64,000 bases of DNA from positions 248,001-312,000 of the forward strand of contig CAVRND010000003.1 in NCBI GenBank assembly GCA_963722495.1. The letters run 5' to 3'. Below the pieces are notes generated by a model, which saw only the letters and a program-made list of their open reading frames with translations, was not told the origin of the DNA and searched no databases. Origin of the DNA: Hyphomicrobium_A sp963722495. GTDB lineage: Bacteria > Pseudomonadota > Alphaproteobacteria > Rhizobiales > Hyphomicrobiaceae. Made by a program: the position numbers and the translations under genes. Positions 37,954 to 47,311 of this stretch are shown piece after piece. Position 1 is the first letter of the stretch, and every line of letters begins with the position of its first letter.

Positions 37954-38119
37954 CTAGTGTCCCGATCCGAAGTTCGCCGGTGTTCGCGGCTGGGGGCGGG
38001 AGCGAACTTCGGAATCATATGGGACACTAGAATCATATGCTTGCTAGTGTGATTCAGATCGAGAAATTCGCTCAATGCCTACCCGCCAGCACCGGCGAAT
38101 TTCTCGATCATCACACTAG
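37954..38119 (+). repeat. Two-hairpin compound repeat, copy 1
   Basis: Hairpin A (37954-38030) opens with CTAGTGTCCC and closes with GGGACACTAG. Hairpin B (38044-38119) opens with CTAGTGTGAT and closes with ATCACACTAG. A 13-base linker, AATCATATGCTTG, joins them. In the 3' arm of A the four bases ATAT (read as reverse complement) interrupt the pairing after position ten; in the 5' arm of B, TCA does so at the same place. Loops are 20-25 bases. The outer arm of A has lost one T relative to the other copies. It fills most of the 329-base gap 37867-38195. Confidence 0.9.
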
Positions 38120-38195
38120 CGTCGATGCCGACATAGTCGTGCGCCAGGGCGCGTTCGTCCATAGCCCCGGGACGACGGCTCCCGAGCCGCCCTAG

Positions 38196-38672
38196 TCAGG
38201 GGGCGAGCGTCTTGCCGAGGCACACCAGCCCTTCGTAAGGGTGTGTTCCGTACGGCGGGATGGGCGCAAAGCCGAAGCTGCGGTAGAGTGCGATCGCCGC
38301 CTGCAAGTGCTCCAAGGTGTCGAGCTTGATCTCGCGGTAGCCAAGCCTCGCGGCTTCATCGAGCGCCGCAGCGACCAGCGCTTTGCCGAGGCCCGTGCCG
38401 CGCGCCTCTGGCCGCACATAAAGCCGTTTCACCTCGCACACGACCTCGGTCAGCGGCCGCAATGCGATGCAGCCGAGCGCGTTACCATCTTGATCGCGCG
38501 CCAGCAGCAGCGCCCCGCGCGGCGGGACGTAGGCGCCGGGAAGTTCCGCCAATTCCGCCTCGAAGCCCTGCGGCCCGAGATCGACGGCAAGCGCTGCGGA
38601 GTACGCACGAAATAGCGCTGCCACGTCGGCGAGATCGGCCGGCCCCGCCGGGGCTACGGTGAATTGGGTCAT
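38196..38672 (-). CDS. GNAT family N-acetyltransferase
   Basis: A 158-residue acetyl-CoA-dependent transferase. The acetyl-CoA loop is R-P-E-A-R-G-T-G-L-G-K-A-L-V (about residues 85-98). Strand V-K-R-L-Y-V precedes it, and A-I-A-L-Y-R-S-F-G-F closes the fold. The acceptor is unknown. The ATG at 38672 opens the domain; an upstream in-frame extension to 38753 lacks homology. It lies directly downstream of an open region and upstream of repeat copy 1. Confidence 0.88.
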   Translation of the reverse strand: MTQFTVAPAGPADLADVAALFRAYSAALAVDLGPQGFEAELAELPGAYVPPRGALLLARDQDGNALGCIALRPLTEVVCEVKRLYVRPEARGTGLGKALVAAALDEAARLGYREIKLDTLEHLQAAIALYRSFGFAPIPPYGTHPYEGLVCLGKTLAP

Positions 38673-38822
38673 TCGGCGTTCCGGTGGGCAGGGCGTGGGC
38701 TGATCGGCATGGACGTGCACTTGCGCGGCACCTTCATGGGCGCCATGCAACACGACAAGGCGCCGATCGTCACGCAGGTCACCAAGGCCGATGCGAACGG
38801 ATCCTCGTCACGCCACGCCCCG

Positions 38823-38860
38823 CAAAAAATCGCCCTCCAGCCGGGGAAAGCTGGAGGGCT
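38823..38860 (-). terminator. Rho-independent terminator for the small secreted protein gene
   Basis: On the minus strand, AGCCCTCCAG and CTGGAGGGC form a GC-rich stem with a 10-base loop, followed at once by GATTTTTTG. This is the textbook hairpin plus T-run. It lies about 120 bases past the stop of the 74-residue gene at 38982. The rest of 38673-38981 shows no convincing gene. Confidence 0.75.
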
Positions 38861-38981
38861 AAGCCCGGCCGGACTGGACGGGGGAGGCAAAGTCCGGGCG
38901 GGACATGCGGGCCGCTCCGTGCGGGCGTCGGCGCCGCAATGTCGGGGTGCTGATCTCCTTTGTGGCTAGGTTTCGCGTGCT

Positions 38982-39206
38982 TTATTCGTCGTCGCCGTCG
39001 CCGAGTAGGGTGTCGATCGCCATTTCAGTGGCAGCGGCTTCGACGGCTTCGGAAATCGGATCGCTGTCGCCGGCATCGGCCAGCGCGGCAGCTTGCTGAG
39101 CGGCGATCAGGTCTTCGGCTCCACCAGCGTGGGCGGCGAAGGCGCCGAGCTGAACGGCGAGCGCTGCGGTCCCGACGAGAAGAAAGGTCTTCAGAGCTGA
39201 GGTCAT
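38982..39206 (-). CDS. Small secreted acidic protein, unknown function
   Basis: A 74-residue protein from the ATG at 39206, with GGAGACGAAG upstream. A signal peptide (about residues 1-27, ending A-A-H-A-G) is followed by a short acidic helix rich in Ala, Asp and Glu, ending L-L-G-D-G-D-D-E. No cysteine and no known motif. The terminator at 38823 and the strong ribosome site support its being expressed as a single gene. Confidence 0.55.
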   Translation of the reverse strand: MTSALKTFLLVGTAALAVQLGAFAAHAGGAEDLIAAQQAAALADAGDSDPISEAVEAAATEMAIDTLLGDGDDE

Positions 39207-39363
39207 CTTCGTCTCCTGTCCCAGTGGGGAGGCGCGCCGCCTTGAGGCGGCGCGTCTCGTTGCGAGGGCGGTCCCAGGTGCAGGTCAGCCGCCTCGGAGA
39301 GGATCAGTAGGGGAGGGGACGTCGTGCCGCTGTTCCCCCCGTTACAGGGGAGGGCGAGCGCCG

Positions 39364-40044
39364 TTAGCGTCGCGCGTGGGCGTTTTCGATGACGGCCAGG
39401 ATGTCGTCCGGTGGCGCGTCGAGGGGCAGCGCGTGGAAGTCGGCCTCGACCTCGAGCGCCTTCTCGAGCAGCCGGTGAAATTCCTCGCGATTCAATTCGA
39501 CGGTGCCGAACTGACGCAGATGGTCAGTGACGAACTGCGTGTCGAGCAGACGGAAGCCGCCGTAGGCGAGACGCGCGGCAAGATAAACGAGCGCCATCTT
39601 CGAGGCGTCGCGCTCATAGGAGAACATGCTCTCGCCGAAGAAGGCGCCGTTGAGCGCCACCCCGTAGAGCCCGCCGACGAGGCGTGGGCCGTTCCACACT
39701 TCGACCGTGTGGCAATGTCCGAGGCTGAACAGATCGCGATAGAGGTTGCGGATGCGCTCGTTGATCCAGGTCGACCGGCGGCCCGGGCGCGATGCGGCGC
39801 AGCCCTCGATGACGGCCTCGATGTCGGTATCGATCTTTACCGCGAAGGGCGCGGTGCGCAGCGTGCGGGCGAGCCTGCGTGGGACATGCACCTTATCGAG
39901 CGGGAGAATGCCGCGATGCTGAGGCTCGATCCAGTAGAGGGCCGGGTCCTCGGCGCTTTCCGCCATGGGAAAGATGCCGCAAGTGTATGCCTTCAGCAGC
40001 ACCTGCGGCGTGATCTCGATGACGATGTCGTCGCGCGAAGCCAT
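39364..40044 (-). CDS. aat: Leucyl/phenylalanyl-tRNA-protein transferase
   Basis: A 226-residue enzyme that adds Leu or Phe from tRNA to proteins with N-terminal Arg or Lys, marking them for ClpS/ClpAP. Landmarks: Y-T-C-G-I-F-P-M-A, Y-W-I-E-P-Q-H-R-G-I-L-P-L, F-F-G-E-S-M-F-S-Y-E-R-D-A-S-K and the catalytic L-L-D-T-Q-F-V-T-D-H. The ATG at 40044 opens the conserved domain; a TTG at 40116 would add 24 unconserved residues. ClpS is not in the window. A divergent paralog is at 30008. Confidence 0.92.
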   Translation of the reverse strand: MASRDDIVIEITPQVLLKAYTCGIFPMAESAEDPALYWIEPQHRGILPLDKVHVPRRLARTLRTAPFAVKIDTDIEAVIEGCAASRPGRRSTWINERIRNLYRDLFSLGHCHTVEVWNGPRLVGGLYGVALNGAFFGESMFSYERDASKMALVYLAARLAYGGFRLLDTQFVTDHLRQFGTVELNREEFHRLLEKALEVEADFHALPLDAPPDDILAVIENAHARR

Positions 40045-40137
40045 CTCGTCCGTCGGCTCGGGTCCACCTGTGATTGCAGGGGAGCCTAGCGTGAAAACTT
40101 CTACGTCAACCGTCAATCGCCTGCATCGGCGACCAAA

Positions 40138-41478
<1,341 letters not shown>

Positions 41479-41486
41479 TCGTTTCG

Positions 41487-41570
41487 GGCAGTAGGCAGTA
41501 AGGGCAGTCGGCAGTGGGGGATCAGCGCGATCCAGCTCTCACTCTGCCTACTGCCTATTGCCGACTGCCT
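41487..41570. repeat. Inverted repeat of GGCAGTA heptads between accB and accC
   Basis: The left arm (41487-41515) repeats GGCAGTA/GGCAGTC-type units. The right arm (41544-41570) is its near reverse complement, built from TGCCTAC and TGCCTAT units. Transcribed from the accB side, the arms could pair over about 25 bases with a few mismatches, around a loop of about 28 bases. The structure would sit immediately before the accC start codon. Its short tandem building block suggests a mobile or simple-repeat origin. Confidence 0.6.
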
Positions 41571-41577
41571 CTTCTCC

Positions 41578-42042
41578 TTATTCGATGATGACGAGCGGCT
41601 CGCCGAATTCGACCGGCTGGCCGTTCTCGATGAAGATCGCGGTGACCTTGCCGGCGTGCGGAGCCGGGATCTGATTCATCGTCTTCATGGCTTCGATGAT
41701 GAACAGCGTGTCTCCCTGCGAGACCTGCGAGCCGACCTCGATGAACGGAGGCGTACCCGGCTCAGGCGAGCGGTAGGCCGTGCCGACCATCGGCGATTTG
41801 ACGGCGCCGGGGTGCTTGCTGGGATCGGCCGCCTTGGCCGAGGCAGCTGCGGCCGGCGCGCCGGCGGCGACAGGCGCCGCAGCAAATGTCGACTGGACGT
41901 TGAGCGTGCGTGCGACGCGCACCTTGAGGCCGCTCTTCTCGATCTCGATCTCGCTCAAGCCGGTCTCGTTGAGGAGCTCGGCAAGCTGACGGATCAATCG
42001 CTGCTCGTCCCCCGAGTTGTCGCCCTGATCCTTGCCCGTCAT
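41578..42042 (-). CDS. accB: Acetyl-CoA carboxylase, biotin carboxyl carrier protein
   Basis: A 154-residue carrier. The biotin attachment site E-A-M-K-T-M-N-Q-I has its Lys near residue 120, within an otherwise typical C-terminal domain ending F-G-E-P-L-V-I-I-E. An N-terminal helical region (R-L-I-R-Q-L-A-E-L-L-N-E-T) and an Ala/Pro-rich linker precede it. The ATG at 42042 has AGGA about eleven bases upstream. A GTG at 42096 overlapping aroQ would give a Lys-rich extension without a ribosome site. Gene order aroQ-accB-accC is the common bacterial arrangement. Confidence 0.94.
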   Translation of the reverse strand: MTGKDQGDNSGDEQRLIRQLAELLNETGLSEIEIEKSGLKVRVARTLNVQSTFAAAPVAAGAPAAAASAKAADPSKHPGAVKSPMVGTAYRSPEPGTPPFIEVGSQVSQGDTLFIIEAMKTMNQIPAPHAGKVTAIFIENGQPVEFGEPLVIIE

Positions 42043-42088
42043 GCTTCGCTTTTCCTTCTTGTGCGGCTTTTCTTTCCGCGCGCTACCC

Positions 42089-42541
42089 TTAGCCACGGCG
42101 CGATGCTGCCAGCAGGTCGGCCATGGCTTCGAGCGCCAGCTCGTAGCCCTTGGCGCCCAGGCCGCAGATCACGCCCTTGGCGCCCAACGAAATGTACGAA
42201 TGCTGCCGATACGGCTCGCGGCGGAAAATGTTCGACAGATGCACCTCGATGACCGGCAGCTCGGCCGCCTGCAGGGCGTCGAGCAGCGCGACGGAGGTGT
42301 GCGAGTAGGCCCCGGCGTTGAGGATGATGCCCTGCGCCTTGTCGCGCGCCTCCTGTACCCAGGTGACGAGCTCGCCCTCAATGTTGGATTGGCGGAAGTC
42401 GATGGTCAGCGATAGGGCCTTGGCGCGCGCTTCGGCCTTGCGGCGCACGTCATCAAGCGAATCCGACCCGTATATGGCGGGCTCGCGCAGTCCCAGCATG
42501 TTCAGGTTGGGTCCGTTAAGGACGAAAATCGGCTTGGCCAT
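42089..42541 (-). CDS. aroQ: 3-Dehydroquinate dehydratase, type II
   Basis: A 150-residue enzyme that converts 3-dehydroquinate to 3-dehydroshikimate. It shows L-N-G-P-N-L-N-M-L-G with the flexible-loop Arg in L-R-E-P and the catalytic Tyr in A-I-Y-G. N-A-G-A-Y-S-H-T-S and the family's H-L-S-N-I-F-R-R-E are also present. AAGGA lies just before the ATG. It is first in the aroQ-accB-accC cluster; 42542-42721 upstream contains only a hairpin. Confidence 0.96.
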   Translation of the reverse strand: MAKPIFVLNGPNLNMLGLREPAIYGSDSLDDVRRKAEARAKALSLTIDFRQSNIEGELVTWVQEARDKAQGIILNAGAYSHTSVALLDALQAAELPVIEVHLSNIFRREPYRQHSYISLGAKGVICGLGAKGYELALEAMADLLAASRRG

Positions 42542-42649
42542 GAGTTCCTTGCTGCCGCCGGAGTGAGCCGGTTTATCGCGGGCCCAAGGGGGGACGGACC
42601 CCCCATCTATCAGCTTTCGATTAAGGGCGGAAGGCCGCCCGCGGCCCGC

Positions 42650-42684
42650 GCCCCGGACAGCCTTAAAAGGCTGCGATCCGGGCG
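42650..42684 (-). terminator. Possible terminator hairpin after the dsbA-like gene
   Basis: A perfect palindrome, CAGCCTTAAAAGGCTG (42658-42673), sits inside an outer pair, CGCCCGGA / TCCGGGGCG. Together they form one extended stem-loop about 40 bases beyond the DsbA-like stop. No T-run follows on the minus strand, so it may be a processing or stabilising hairpin instead. Confidence 0.4.
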
Positions 42685-42721
42685 CAAAGACGCGGTGTGT
42701 CGCCTAGGTTCCGTCTACTGA

Positions 42722-43633
42722 TCAGCAGTAGGCGCAACCCGACTTGCGCAGCTCGGTGACGTGCTTCTCGAGCTGGTCGTAAAGATCTTCCGGAGCGCCC
42801 GGAATGGCGCGGTCGCCGACCAGGAAGTGCGGCGTGCCGTTGACGCCCATCTTCTTGGCGAGCGCCTCGGACTTCTTGATCTCCTCCGCGACTTCTGGGG
42901 AAGCCATGTCCTTCTTCAGCTTGTCGATGTCGAGGCCGAGCTTGGTGGCGATGGCAAGCGCATTGGCCTCGTTCATCTGTCCCTTCGCCTCGAGCATGGC
43001 CTTGTGCACGTCCCAATACTTACCCTGCCGGCCGGCGGCGATGGCGACGCGGGAAGCCTCCTCCGAACCCTTCGAAAGGATCGGCAGCTCCTTGAATACG
43101 ACGCGCACCTTCGGGTCGCTCTCGACCAGCTTGATCACGTCGTGCAGGCCGCGCTTGCAGTAGCCGCAGTTGTAATCGAAGAACTCGACGACCGTGATGT
43201 CGCCGCTGGGGTTGCCGGCGGTGTCCGCCTTCGGGTCGCGATAGATTTCGCGCGCGTTGTCGGCGATGGCGACTTTGAGCTTCTCGGCCTGCTCCTTCTC
43301 CATTTTCAACTCGAGCGCCGACTGCGCCTCGAGGAAGACCTCCGGATTGGCGACGAGATACTCCTTGATGATCTTTCCGAGCTCCTGCTTCTGCTCGGGC
43401 GAGAACGTTGCCTGCGTGACCGGCTTGGGCGCCACCGGCGTCACCGCCGCAGGCGCAGCCGGCGAGGCGGCGGGGGCCGCGGGCTCCGCCTCGGCGACGG
43501 CGACGCGCGGCGTCACCGACCAGCTGCCGATCATGACGAGACCGGCGAGGAGAGCGATGGCGGGCACGGCGAGCCACAGCGCCTTACGTTCGGCGAGCAC
43601 GCGCAACAGGTTAGGGCGGGCGTCTAGGGACAT
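42722..43633 (-). CDS. DsbA/Com1-like thiol:disulfide oxidoreductase, membrane anchored
   Basis: A 303-residue protein with an N-terminal membrane anchor (about residues 17-37), an Ala/Pro linker, a helical Scs-C-like N-terminal segment and a thioredoxin-fold domain (about residues 130-290). The active site is D-Y-N-C-G-Y-C-K-R near residue 155 and the cis-Pro loop is V-N-G-T-P-H-F. An extra C-x-x-C (C-A-Y-C) forms the last four residues. Family members oxidise or isomerise disulfides in the periplasm. It follows the M48 protease gene in the same direction. Confidence 0.9.
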   Translation of the reverse strand: MSLDARPNLLRVLAERKALWLAVPAIALLAGLVMIGSWSVTPRVAVAEAEPAAPAASPAAPAAVTPVAPKPVTQATFSPEQKQELGKIIKEYLVANPEVFLEAQSALELKMEKEQAEKLKVAIADNAREIYRDPKADTAGNPSGDITVVEFFDYNCGYCKRGLHDVIKLVESDPKVRVVFKELPILSKGSEEASRVAIAAGRQGKYWDVHKAMLEAKGQMNEANALAIATKLGLDIDKLKKDMASPEVAEEIKKSEALAKKMGVNGTPHFLVGDRAIPGAPEDLYDQLEKHVTELRKSGCAYC

Positions 43634-43690
43634 CTAAGGGGCCTCTTGAAAGGAGCTGTCGCGGCCTGGCGCCTTTGCTGGCGGCGGCGA

Positions 43691-45085
43691 TCAGGTCTGC
43701 GGTTTGTAGTTGATGATATCGTCGTTCTTCAACCATTCGGGGGTGCCGGAGGGCAGCTTCGTCTGTGCGCGCTTGGCGAACAGTTGAGCCTGCTTGACGT
43801 CGCCCTCCATGAAGTAGGCCTGCGCGATCATGGCGTCGGCCTCGGGTCGCTTGCCCTGCTTATAGTAGCTGTTGGCCAGAAGGCGATAGGCGCGGGAATT
43901 ATCGTCGTCAATCAGGGCCTTACGCAGCAGGCCCACGGACTCGTTGAGACCTGCTGGGCTTTGATCCTCCTGCAGCGCGCCTGCCAACTGCACGCGAATA
44001 AGGCTTGAGGAGGGATCGAGCTTCAGCGCCTGGCGGAGCGAGGGGATCGCTTCGCGCGTCTTGCCCGAGCGCATCAGCAGGTCGCCCTTCGCCTCCCAAA
44101 AGTAGGCGTAGTCCGGACGCGAGGCGATGAGGTCGTCAAATCCGGCAAGCGCTTCTTCGAGCGCGCCGGGTCCGCCTTGGAAGAAGCGCGCCAACGCGCG
44201 CGCGTAGCGCGCCGGCAGAGTCTGATCGCTTGGCGGGTAGCGATTGAATACCGTGGCCGGCTTATCGAGATATCCCGACAGCTTGGCGCGCATCAGGTCG
44301 TGGCGCAGCTGCAGTTCAGGCGGATCCTTGACGCTATAGTAGGGGCTTGTCTCGACCAGCTTGCGCAGACGCGCCAAGCGGTCGGTGGAAAGGGGATGGC
44401 TGCGGGCGAAGGCGTCCTTCTGCGCATCCGAGATGTATTCCTGCTGGGCGAAGCGCTCGAACGTCGTCAGCATGCCCCGGCCCGACTGTTTGGTGGCGCT
44501 CAGAAAGGTGAGGCCCGCTTGGTCGGCCGCCGACTCCTGCTGCCGGCGTTCGGCCAGCAGCGAGCGCATGATCACCTCGTTGCCGCCGAACAGCACGCCC
44601 TGACCGGCACTGCCGAGGTCGCGTGCGCTGTCGCCGCCGGCGACGCCGCCGGCAACCATCAGGCCGATGCCGAGGATCTGAGACAGCAGCGCGCGCGTCT
44701 GGTCCTTGGCGATACGCGCGCGCAGCGCGGCCATGTGGCCGCCGGTGATGTGGCCTGTCTCGTGCGCGATGACGCCGATCACCTCGTTGGGCGTGTTGGC
44801 CTGCATCAAGGTTCCGGTGTGCACGAAGACGTTCTTGCCATCGAGCACGAAGGCGTTGAAGGCATCGTTCTGCACAATGCGCATCTTGATCCGCCCAGTG
44901 CCGAGACCGGCAGCCTTGAACAGGGGCCTGGCGTAGTCGCTAAGGATGTTCTCGATCTCGCTGTCGCGGATCAGCGGCAGGTTCTGCGCCGATGCGGAAG
45001 CGGCGCTGGCGACCGTCGCGATGGCAGCGAGGCCGCAGAGAACCGCAACCTTCGGCCACTTGGGGCTAGATAGTGATAGCGTCAT
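43691..45085 (-). CDS. Periplasmic M48 metalloprotease with TPR domain (BepA-like)
   Basis: A 464-residue protein with a signal peptide (about 1-33). The zinc motif H-E-T-G-H is near residue 110 and the third ligand lies in E-S-A-A-D-Q-A-G. About four TPR-like helical pairs occupy residues 290-450. E. coli BepA, with this architecture, assists assembly and degradation of LPS-transport and outer-membrane proteins; the same role here is inferred. The DsbA-like gene follows after 57 bases, so folding-quality-control functions are grouped. Confidence 0.9.
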   Translation of the reverse strand: MTLSLSSPKWPKVAVLCGLAAIATVASAASASAQNLPLIRDSEIENILSDYARPLFKAAGLGTGRIKMRIVQNDAFNAFVLDGKNVFVHTGTLMQANTPNEVIGVIAHETGHITGGHMAALRARIAKDQTRALLSQILGIGLMVAGGVAGGDSARDLGSAGQGVLFGGNEVIMRSLLAERRQQESAADQAGLTFLSATKQSGRGMLTTFERFAQQEYISDAQKDAFARSHPLSTDRLARLRKLVETSPYYSVKDPPELQLRHDLMRAKLSGYLDKPATVFNRYPPSDQTLPARYARALARFFQGGPGALEEALAGFDDLIASRPDYAYFWEAKGDLLMRSGKTREAIPSLRQALKLDPSSSLIRVQLAGALQEDQSPAGLNESVGLLRKALIDDDNSRAYRLLANSYYKQGKRPEADAMIAQAYFMEGDVKQAQLFAKRAQTKLPSGTPEWLKNDDIINYKPQT

Positions 45086-45311
45086 CGGCGACAGGGCCTT
45101 GCTCGCAACAAGGGATTTCAGGCGTTGATCTGGACCCTAGTTACGGGTCTAAACGACGTCAACGCAAGCCTCGATGGCGCGGGACGGGCTCCTTATAAGC
45201 CTGGTTTGAACGCGCAATTTTCACCCCGCATAGGCGACACTAACGGCAGCGGCGGGCGGGAATTGGGCACGAAAGGCGGGTGTACCTTACATCCGTGTAA
45301 TGGAAGTCGGC

Positions 45312-46532
45312 ATGGCGGATCGCGACAGTAATCGGTTGGCGGCAGCGGCGGCCGTAGTGGGCGATGTGGCAAGCGGAGCTGGGTCGGCGCGCAGCGCCAT
45401 TCCAAGCTTCATTGTCATGGATGTGATGCGCGCGGCACTGGCGGCAGAGGGCGCTGGGCGGAGCGTAATGCACATGGAAGTCGGCCAGCCAGGAACGCCG
45501 GCGCCGAAGGCGGCGCGCATGGCGGCGGCGCGCGCGCTCGAAGCTGAAACGCTCGGCTACACCATGGCGCTCGGCAACGATGCGCTGCGTGCGCGCATCG
45601 CGCAGCACTATGCCGATTGGTACGGCGTAGCGATCTCGCCGGAGCGCATCGCGGTGACGGCCGGATCGTCGGCGGCGTTCGTGCTCGCCTTCCTCGCCGT
45701 GTTCGATGCCGGGGACGCGGTAGCGCTGCCCTCGCCCGGCTATCCTTGCTACCGCCACATCCTCAGCGCGCTGGGCCAGCGCTCGGTGCTGCTCGAGACG
45801 GGCCCGCAATCGGATTGGACGCCGACGGCGGAGGACGTCGTGCGCGCGGTGCGCCGCGACGGGATCAAGGGACTGCTCATCGCCAGCCCCGCCAACCCGA
45901 CCGGTACCATGATCTCGCCCGAACGCATGGACGAGCTTGTCGGCGCGTGCCGTGAGCATGGCGTGCGCATGATCTCGGACGAGATCTATCACGGGCTGAC
46001 CTACGATAAGCCCGCCGATACCGCGCTTCGCCATAGCGACGATGCCATCGTCATCAACTCGTTCTCGAAGTACTTCTCGATGACCGGCTGGCGGGTCGGC
46101 TGGATGGTGGTGCCCGAGAATATTGTGCGCAGCGTCGAACGGCTGGCGCAGAACCTATATATCTCGCCTCCGGCGATCGCGCAGGCGGCAGCGCTGGGCG
46201 CCTTCGATGCTGACGAGGAGCTGGAGCTGAACCGGCGCGCCTACGCTACCAACCGCGCGCTGCTGCTGGAAGAGTTGCCCAAGGCGGGGTTCGTGAACTT
46301 CGCCCCGCCCGACGGTGCGTTCTACCTCTATTGCGACGTCAGCGGCATGACCGAGGACGCGGCAACGCTCGCCAAAACACTGCTCGACGAAGCGGGCGTC
46401 GCGGTGACGCCTGGCACCGACTTCGATGCCGAGCGCGGCGACCAATACTTGCGCTTCTCATACGCCGGAACGACGGCCGATATGGCCGAGGCGGCGCGAC
46501 GCCTGCAGGCCTGGGCGCAGGCGCGCCGCTAA
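45312..46532 (+). CDS. Class I/II pyridoxal-phosphate aminotransferase
   Basis: A 406-residue aminotransferase. The PLP Schiff-base Lys lies in S-F-S-K-Y-F-S-M-T-G-W-R-V-G-W. Other family marks are A-S-P-A-N-P-T-G-T (Asn contact), S-D-E-I-Y-H-G-L and the carboxylate-binding Arg in Y-L-R-F-S-Y-A. GGAAG lies five bases before the ATG at 45312; an ATG four codons earlier is also open. Substrate is not clear; it resembles aspartate/aromatic-type enzymes. It is divergent from the M48 gene; 45086-45311 holds no other gene. Confidence 0.92.
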   Translation: MADRDSNRLAAAAAVVGDVASGAGSARSAIPSFIVMDVMRAALAAEGAGRSVMHMEVGQPGTPAPKAARMAAARALEAETLGYTMALGNDALRARIAQHYADWYGVAISPERIAVTAGSSAAFVLAFLAVFDAGDAVALPSPGYPCYRHILSALGQRSVLLETGPQSDWTPTAEDVVRAVRRDGIKGLLIASPANPTGTMISPERMDELVGACREHGVRMISDEIYHGLTYDKPADTALRHSDDAIVINSFSKYFSMTGWRVGWMVVPENIVRSVERLAQNLYISPPAIAQAAALGAFDADEELELNRRAYATNRALLLEELPKAGFVNFAPPDGAFYLYCDVSGMTEDAATLAKTLLDEAGVAVTPGTDFDAERGDQYLRFSYAGTTADMAEAARRLQAWAQARR

Positions 46533-46646
46533 CCCTTTTCTAACCGGCATCGCGGCATGGCGACGGATTGCCGCCGGGCCGCCCGTTCCCTTGCCCAACA
46601 GCGGCGCACCAGGTGACGCGGCTGCCGAAACATCAGGAGTGAGACC

Positions 46647-47258
46647 ATGAACAATCTGTCACGTGCGCTCGCCGTCACGCTGATGGCCGCCACCATTCCG
46701 GCCACCATCGTGCTCGCGCAGCAGCCGACCCCCGGCGATCAGCAGCCGGCGGTGGAGAAGAGCGAAACGCGCCGTGGGCCGTCGCCCGAGACCCTTGCGC
46801 GTTTGGAGGACGGCCGCATCGCCATGGCCAAGACAGCGCTCAAGCTGTCGCCCGACCAGGAAAAGCTCTGGGGCCCCGTCGAAGCGAATATGCGCGCCAG
46901 TTTCGAGGAGCGTCGGAAGGCGCGTGAAGCCTGGGCCGCCAAGCGCGATGAGCGCCGGGCCGCTAAGTCCGAGAAGGCCGACGGCGACAAGAAGGCCGAG
47001 AAGCTCGCGCTTCCGGATCGCATCGAAAAGCGCAGCGAGCGCCTGACCAAGCAGGCCGTGAAGCTGAATGAGCGGGCCGCCAAGGTGAAGGAGTTCGCCG
47101 AGGTTCTGAAGCCGCTCTACGCCTCGTTCTCCGAGGAGCAGAAGGCTGTTGCCGGACGCGTGCTCACCCACTTCGGCCAAGACGGTCGCGGCCCGCGTGG
47201 TCCGCGTTGGGCGATGGGCGGCGGCAAGCACGGCCATGGTGGACCCGACCGCGACTAA
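46647..47258 (+). CDS. Spy/CpxP-like periplasmic protein (LTxxQ type)
   Basis: A 203-residue protein with a signal peptide (about 1-24, ending V-L-A-Q-Q). The mature region is helical and strongly charged. It has K-L-S-P-D-Q-E-K-L-W near residue 65 and A-S-F-S-E-E-Q-K-A-V-A near 168, both variants of the LTxxQ motif. The tail is Gly/His/Arg-rich. Spy and CpxP are periplasmic chaperone and stress-adaptor proteins; a matching role is inferred. AGGAG lies seven bases before the ATG. Confidence 0.8.
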   Translation: MNNLSRALAVTLMAATIPATIVLAQQPTPGDQQPAVEKSETRRGPSPETLARLEDGRIAMAKTALKLSPDQEKLWGPVEANMRASFEERRKAREAWAAKRDERRAAKSEKADGDKKAEKLALPDRIEKRSERLTKQAVKLNERAAKVKEFAEVLKPLYASFSEEQKAVAGRVLTHFGQDGRGPRGPRWAMGGGKHGHGGPDRD

Positions 47259-47284
47259 TCAAAATCGAATAAGCAAAGAGTAAC

Positions 47285-47311
47285 GCTCAGGCTGCCTCGC
47301 GCAGCCTGAGC
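47285..47311 (-). terminator. Hairpin over the FkbM stop codon, probable terminator
   Basis: GCTCAGGCTGC and GCAGCCTGAGC are perfect complements with a five-base loop, spanning the last codons and stop of the FkbM gene. On the minus strand a mildly T-rich stretch follows (GTTACTCTTTG). It also lies just past the convergent Spy-like gene, and may serve both directions. Confidence 0.5.

Noticed and set aside
37954..38119. Reading the compound repeat as a simple bidirectional terminator
   Set aside because: No T-runs follow either hairpin, copy 1 lies upstream of a gene start, and the near-identical stems at three loci point to a dispersed element instead.
38664..38969. A 101-codon plus-strand frame beyond the GNAT gene
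   Set aside because: It runs through the terminator hairpin, has no ribosome site and no recognisable pattern.
39364..40116. TTG at 40116 as the aat start
   Set aside because: The added 24 residues are not typical of the family and the ribosome site is poor; ATG at 40044 begins the conserved domain.
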